Positions 39,769-42,878 of a stretch of DNA of 42,878 nucleotides are shown here, one piece after another. Source of the DNA: Pirellula sp. (lineage in GTDB: Bacteria > Planctomycetota > Planctomycetia > Pirellulales > Lacipirellulaceae); the NCBI GenBank assembly GCA_013822725.1, contig PNKX01000034.1, forward strand, positions 1-42,878. Direction: 5' to 3'. Numbering within the stretch: the first letter of the stretch is position 1; every line of letters begins with the position of its first letter. The position numbers and the translations under genes were made by a program. The notes under the pieces are model-generated. The model was given only the letters and a program-made list of their open reading frames with translations. It searched no databases and was not told where the DNA came from.

Positions 39769-41643
39769 ATGAAAACCATTTGCCGTCGCCGCGGCGGTCG
39801 ATCATACGTGAGCGGCGTCCTGCTCGCGTGCCTGACGATTTTCTCAACCGTCGCCGGCAGTTCAACGTGCGCCGCGGGAACGTCGCTTGTATTCGATCGA
39901 ATCGCCAAGCGGGGCGACGTGGCGGCCGGCCTGCCGGAAGGGGTGAATTTCTCACGGCTCTGGGCCCCTACGCTCATCGGCGACGAAGGCGTGCAATTTT
40001 CGGCCACGCTAAGAGGCCCTGGCGTCGTTGACACGAATGATTCGGCCTGGGTGATCGCCGATGCAAGCGGGGTTAGACTCATCGGTCGCGAAGGCGAGAC
40101 GATGCCCGGCCTTGATCCTGGCGTTGTTTTGACCAACGCCGCTCACAATCAGACTAACCTGCATTTTCTCGACACTGGCAGCGCCATGTTGTTCGCCAAG
40201 GATGGCGCCGCGTGGGTCGTCGACGATGCCGCGACGACGTTGCTCGCCTATAAAGGCCGCCAAGTTCCCGGACAGCCCGAAGGGGTCAAATTCGACTTAG
40301 TGGTTGTATCTGACGCGGAAATGACCGACGGAATGGTATCGCTATCAGCGCAGCTGACGGGGCCAGGGGTAGCGGACCCAACGCAAAGATATGTACTCAC
40401 CGGCGGTTTGTCCGGACTCACCGTAGCCATTCGTACTGGCGCCGTGGCTCCCGGCACGCCAACCCCAGCCCTCTTTTCGGGCTACTCTTATCCGCGCGTA
40501 AATGGTTCAGCCAAAGTTGTCTTTCGAGGCTCGGCAGTCCCGACAACAGGCGGCGCGACGATCACCGGCATGTGGACTGCCAGTGCCGGCGTAGCGACGC
40601 CCGTTGCGATCGAAGGAACCGCCGCTCCAGGTTTAAGCGGCGTCACATTCGATAGATTTTATCCGAGCACCATTTCGCTTACTCCTCCGACGCAAGCCAT
40701 TAACAGCAAGGGCGAGGTTGCGTTCGAAGCCTATCTTAAAGGGGCTAGTGTTAATAGTTCGAACAATCTCTCTATTTGGTCCACCGCGCAAGGCGGTTTG
40801 TCGCTGGCGGCCAGAACCGGCGATTGGGCCCCCGGGACGTCTTTGACGACGTTATTCACCGAGTTCAACGTGGGGCAATCCGGCACTCGATTTAGCTTCA
40901 ACGATCGAGGTGAAATTGCATTTCGAGGGGGCTTAAGCGGGCCGGACGTCACCGCCGCCAACGACCGAGGCATTTGGGCCGGTCCCGCCGGAGGATTGGA
41001 ATTGATCGCCCGGGAAGGAGACCTGATTCCAGTCGCCGCAGGTGACGTTCGGTTCGGAAGCTTTGACAGTCCGCTCCTCAATAAGGACGGTGTTCTACTC
41101 TTCACTTCCTCGCTGAAAGGCGCCGACGTTGCAACCGAGAACGATGCCGCTCTCTGGGCGCGCATCGACGGCAAGCTGACGCTCGTGGTGCGCGAGGACG
41201 ATGTCATCGACATTGACCCAACAGCCGGCCAAGAGCTTTTCAGAGTCCGGTCGTTCGTGGCCGGAGGCATCACCATCTCGTCCGGATTAACCTTGTCCGA
41301 CGACGGCATCATTGGCTTCACCGTGAACGACAACAACACCACGAACAGCGTCCTCACCGCGAGAATCGTTCCGACCACCGGCGATTTCGACGCTGACGGC
41401 GACGTCGATGGAGCTGATCTGGCGCGATGGCGAACCAGTTTCGGCGCAGCGACAGGTGCGAACGCGTCAAACGGCGACGCCGACGGCGATCATGACGTCG
41501 ACGGCTCCGACTTCCTCATCTGGCAGCAAGAGTTTCAACCATTCCAGCCGACGTCCGCCGTCCCCGAACCGTCAACTCTCGTTGCCGCGGTCTTAAGCGG
41601 ACTCTGCTTGGGCGCCGTCAATCGCCGATCGCGTATTCGGTAA
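39769..41643 (+). CDS. Tandem-repeat dockerin/PEP-CTERM secreted protein
   Basis: About 624 residues. The signal peptide ends near STCAAG. The body consists of about eight repeats of 55-65 residues with the pattern V.F.A.L.GPGV....D.A.W...GG...L.AREG...PG (examples: VQFSATLRGPGVVDTNDSAW; EIAFRGGLSGPDVTAANDRG). These resemble the choice-of-anchor repeats of planctomycete secreted proteins (DUF7453-like). Dockerin loops (DFDADGDVDGADLARW; DADGDHDVDGSDFLIW) and VPEPSTLVAAVLSGLCLGAV with a basic end complete it. ATG 39769 is chosen among several in-frame ATG codons (39727, 39754, 39760) because it gives the most normal signal peptide. It is likely a surface repeat protein. Confidence 0.75.
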   Translation: MKTICRRRGGRSYVSGVLLACLTIFSTVAGSSTCAAGTSLVFDRIAKRGDVAAGLPEGVNFSRLWAPTLIGDEGVQFSATLRGPGVVDTNDSAWVIADASGVRLIGREGETMPGLDPGVVLTNAAHNQTNLHFLDTGSAMLFAKDGAAWVVDDAATTLLAYKGRQVPGQPEGVKFDLVVVSDAEMTDGMVSLSAQLTGPGVADPTQRYVLTGGLSGLTVAIRTGAVAPGTPTPALFSGYSYPRVNGSAKVVFRGSAVPTTGGATITGMWTASAGVATPVAIEGTAAPGLSGVTFDRFYPSTISLTPPTQAINSKGEVAFEAYLKGASVNSSNNLSIWSTAQGGLSLAARTGDWAPGTSLTTLFTEFNVGQSGTRFSFNDRGEIAFRGGLSGPDVTAANDRGIWAGPAGGLELIAREGDLIPVAAGDVRFGSFDSPLLNKDGVLLFTSSLKGADVATENDAALWARIDGKLTLVVREDDVIDIDPTAGQELFRVRSFVAGGITISSGLTLSDDGIIGFTVNDNNTTNSVLTARIVPTTGDFDADGDVDGADLARWRTSFGAATGANASNGDADGDHDVDGSDFLIWQQEFQPFQPTSAVPEPSTLVAAVLSGLCLGAVNRRSRIR

Positions 41644-41725
41644 CTGCCGACCTTAAGTAAGATAAGTAGCTCGCGACGATCCCTTCACGCGTTCGCGATG
41701 CTTACCCCCGCGCCCTCTCCTCTCC

Positions 41726-41753
41726 CGGACTGGTCGCTTCAGCGACCAGTCCG
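41726..41753. terminator. Bidirectional terminator-like hairpin
   Basis: CGGACTGGTCGC-TTCA-GCGACCAGTCCG is a 12 bp perfect stem with a four-base loop. It lies between convergent genes ending at 41643 and 41888. No T-run adjoins it on either side. Confidence 0.55.
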
Positions 41754-41887
41754 AACCCTCGCGCGACACCGCCTCGTCAAATCGACGCTCACCCTCCCCA
41801 AAAATCTCGAAATATATCTGGAGAACACGGGGCAGGCTCGCCTGCGATCTCTGCCGGGAAAGAAGCACACCGCGTGCAGCGGGTTCC

Positions 41888-42508
41888 CTACGGCGCTGGC
41901 GAAGACTTTTGCTGACACGAAACCGCCGAGTTCTTAAGGATGGCGAGTTCCTCGTTGCCAGGCCCAGCGTCGCCAACGCATAGGGCGGACACCACGAAGG
42001 TTCCCGAATCGCCCACGCAGCAAACGACGACGCCTTGGATGTCCTCGCCGCTTTCGCCGGTAGCGGAAAATTGAAACCGGAGCCCGGGCTGCCCGTTCCT
42101 AAGTCCTTCCGAGATATCGGAACCCTTTGCATCCGGCCATTTAGCCGTCAACGACTGCAGAAATCCTTGAAACAACTCGCGGTCGCTCTCCCCTTCAGCT
42201 GCTGGCGTAGGCAGCGACAGGATGGTAATCGTTGGGTTGATCGTGCCGCCTGTTTCTTTAGTCCACGCGGCGGCCTTAATGCCAGCGCGATCGTATGCGG
42301 CAACGTCGCCGAGTTCAGCTTGCACGTACTCTTTTGGCGGACGTATCGAATACCAGCCTCCGTCGAATTCCTCAGCCAGTCGGATGGCCGCTGCAGGTTT
42401 GACGGACCAAACAGAAAGTTTTCCGTCCTCTTCCGCTAAGACGCTCAGGTTGGGAATGCAGAACGCAACAAGCAGGGCCGATGATCTAACAAGAATTGAT
42501 TGACTCAT
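41888..42508 (-). CDS. Secreted protein of unknown function
   Basis: A 206-residue exported protein with signal peptide MSQSILVRSSALLVAFCIPN to about residue 25. The mature part (KLSVWSVKPAAAIRLAEEFD; GGWYSIRPPKEYVQAE) resembles the start of small beta-rich planctomycete proteins but matches no family I know. It has Cys pairs near the end (VVVCCVGDSGTFVVSALCVGD; SAVSCQQK) that may form disulfides. ATG 42508 has GAAGG about nine bases upstream in the minus direction. It is divergent from the partial gene at 42706. Confidence 0.68.
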   Translation of the reverse strand: MSQSILVRSSALLVAFCIPNLSVLAEEDGKLSVWSVKPAAAIRLAEEFDGGWYSIRPPKEYVQAELGDVAAYDRAGIKAAAWTKETGGTINPTITILSLPTPAAEGESDRELFQGFLQSLTAKWPDAKGSDISEGLRNGQPGLRFQFSATGESGEDIQGVVVCCVGDSGTFVVSALCVGDAGPGNEELAILKNSAVSCQQKSSPAP

Positions 42509-42705
42509 TTGGACAAACCTTCGGAAAGAGGGAGCAGGACTTCTTTGATTTTCCCCGTAGCTTGGCGTCCTCCCCGCCGCGCGGCTAGAATGCCGACGGT
42601 GGAAACGCTGCACGTATTATCAGGGAGGTACTGGTACGCTGGCCGTGCGGCTGATTTCATGGACAACTAGCAAACATGGCGAGCCTGACTTCACACGAGG
42701 AATCT

Positions 42706-42878
42706 ATGTTGCATGCAGTCCTTCGCCTGATTGCTTTCATCATACTCGCGCTCACCGGCGCGGTACGAGTAGTTGCGTCGGAACCGTTCACCACCCTCCA
42801 CGTTTTCAACGGGGCAAGCACAGCGAACTTTCCTAGCGGAGGCGCCATGCTGCATAACGGCGTCATCTACGGGACCAC
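42706..42878 (+). CDS. GloVer-repeat secreted protein, 5' part
   Basis: The window ends inside this gene; 57 residues are visible. The signal peptide is MLHAVLRLIAFIILALTGAV to about residue 24. The next part, FTTLHVFNGASTANFPSGGA followed by MLHNGVIYGT, matches the GloVer repeat (LH.FNG.....P..G......LYGTT..GG) of long extracellular beta-propeller proteins, some with PEP-CTERM ends. ATG 42706 follows GAGGAA closely. Confidence 0.65.
   Translation, partial: MLHAVLRLIAFIILALTGAVRVVASEPFTTLHVFNGASTANFPSGGAMLHNGVIYGT

Noticed and set aside
1..42878. tRNA or rRNA genes
   Set aside because: No T-loop with matching acceptor stem and no rRNA-like conserved blocks were found on either strand.

Overview
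This is a GC-rich bacterial chromosome segment, most likely from a planctomycete of the order Pirellulales (Lacipirellulaceae-like). The pointers are secreted proteins that pair dockerin-type EF-hand repeats (DFNGDGAVDGxDFLxWQ) with C-terminal PEP-CTERM sorting signals, weak or absent Shine-Dalgarno sequences, a TatC with a very large first periplasmic loop, an AroD-AroE fusion, and abundant hairpin repeats between genes. The assignment rests on these traits only; no rRNA or tRNA gene is visible.

Region 1 (1-1910) looks like the distal end of an integron gene-cassette array. Small co-oriented ORFs alternate with four 126-128 bp sites (120-247, 525-650, 905-1030, 1382-1507) that have attC ends (GCCTAAC...GTTAGGC), followed by a decayed fifth site. 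One cassette codes for nothing obvious and is built of three hairpins. No integrase is in the window; it would be expected to the left.

Region 2 (1955-12107) holds a DUF1648-type membrane protein, the histidine genes hisH and hisA, an EF-G-like translational GTPase, a secreted HExxH protein with dockerin and PEP-CTERM parts, a small membrane protein, serine acetyltransferase, and a large ABC-2-type permease. Region 3 (12108-15174) has a PEP-CTERM protein between 45-bp direct repeats, a 59-residue lipoprotein, a Nudix hydrolase and an FG-GAP-like PEP-CTERM protein. Region 4 (15175-26428) contains tatC, a class I mannose-6-phosphate isomerase, a Pro-rich lipoprotein, an RluB-type pseudouridine synthase translationally coupled to a PyrK-type flavoprotein, another dockerin/PEP-CTERM protein, rpsT, a TPR protein and a fused uroporphyrinogen-III methyltransferase/synthase.

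Region 5 (26596-39002) is almost wholly on the minus strand. It carries an OmpA-type lipoprotein, a hypothetical protein, an A24 prepilin peptidase, aroK, fused aroDE, mutL, a sigma-54 response regulator with its soluble histidine kinase, pnp and rpsO. Region 6 (39003-42878) has a long gene-free stretch, a 600+ residue repeat protein with dockerin and PEP-CTERM parts, a secreted protein of unknown function and the start of a GloVer-repeat protein.

Between the genes lies a set of inverted-repeat elements. Several have arms made of tandem 9-bp units such as CGCCAAGGA, and two (8611-8817 and 35253-35468) are nested like shells and share an inner layer. These elements and the cassette array are the least explained parts of the window.
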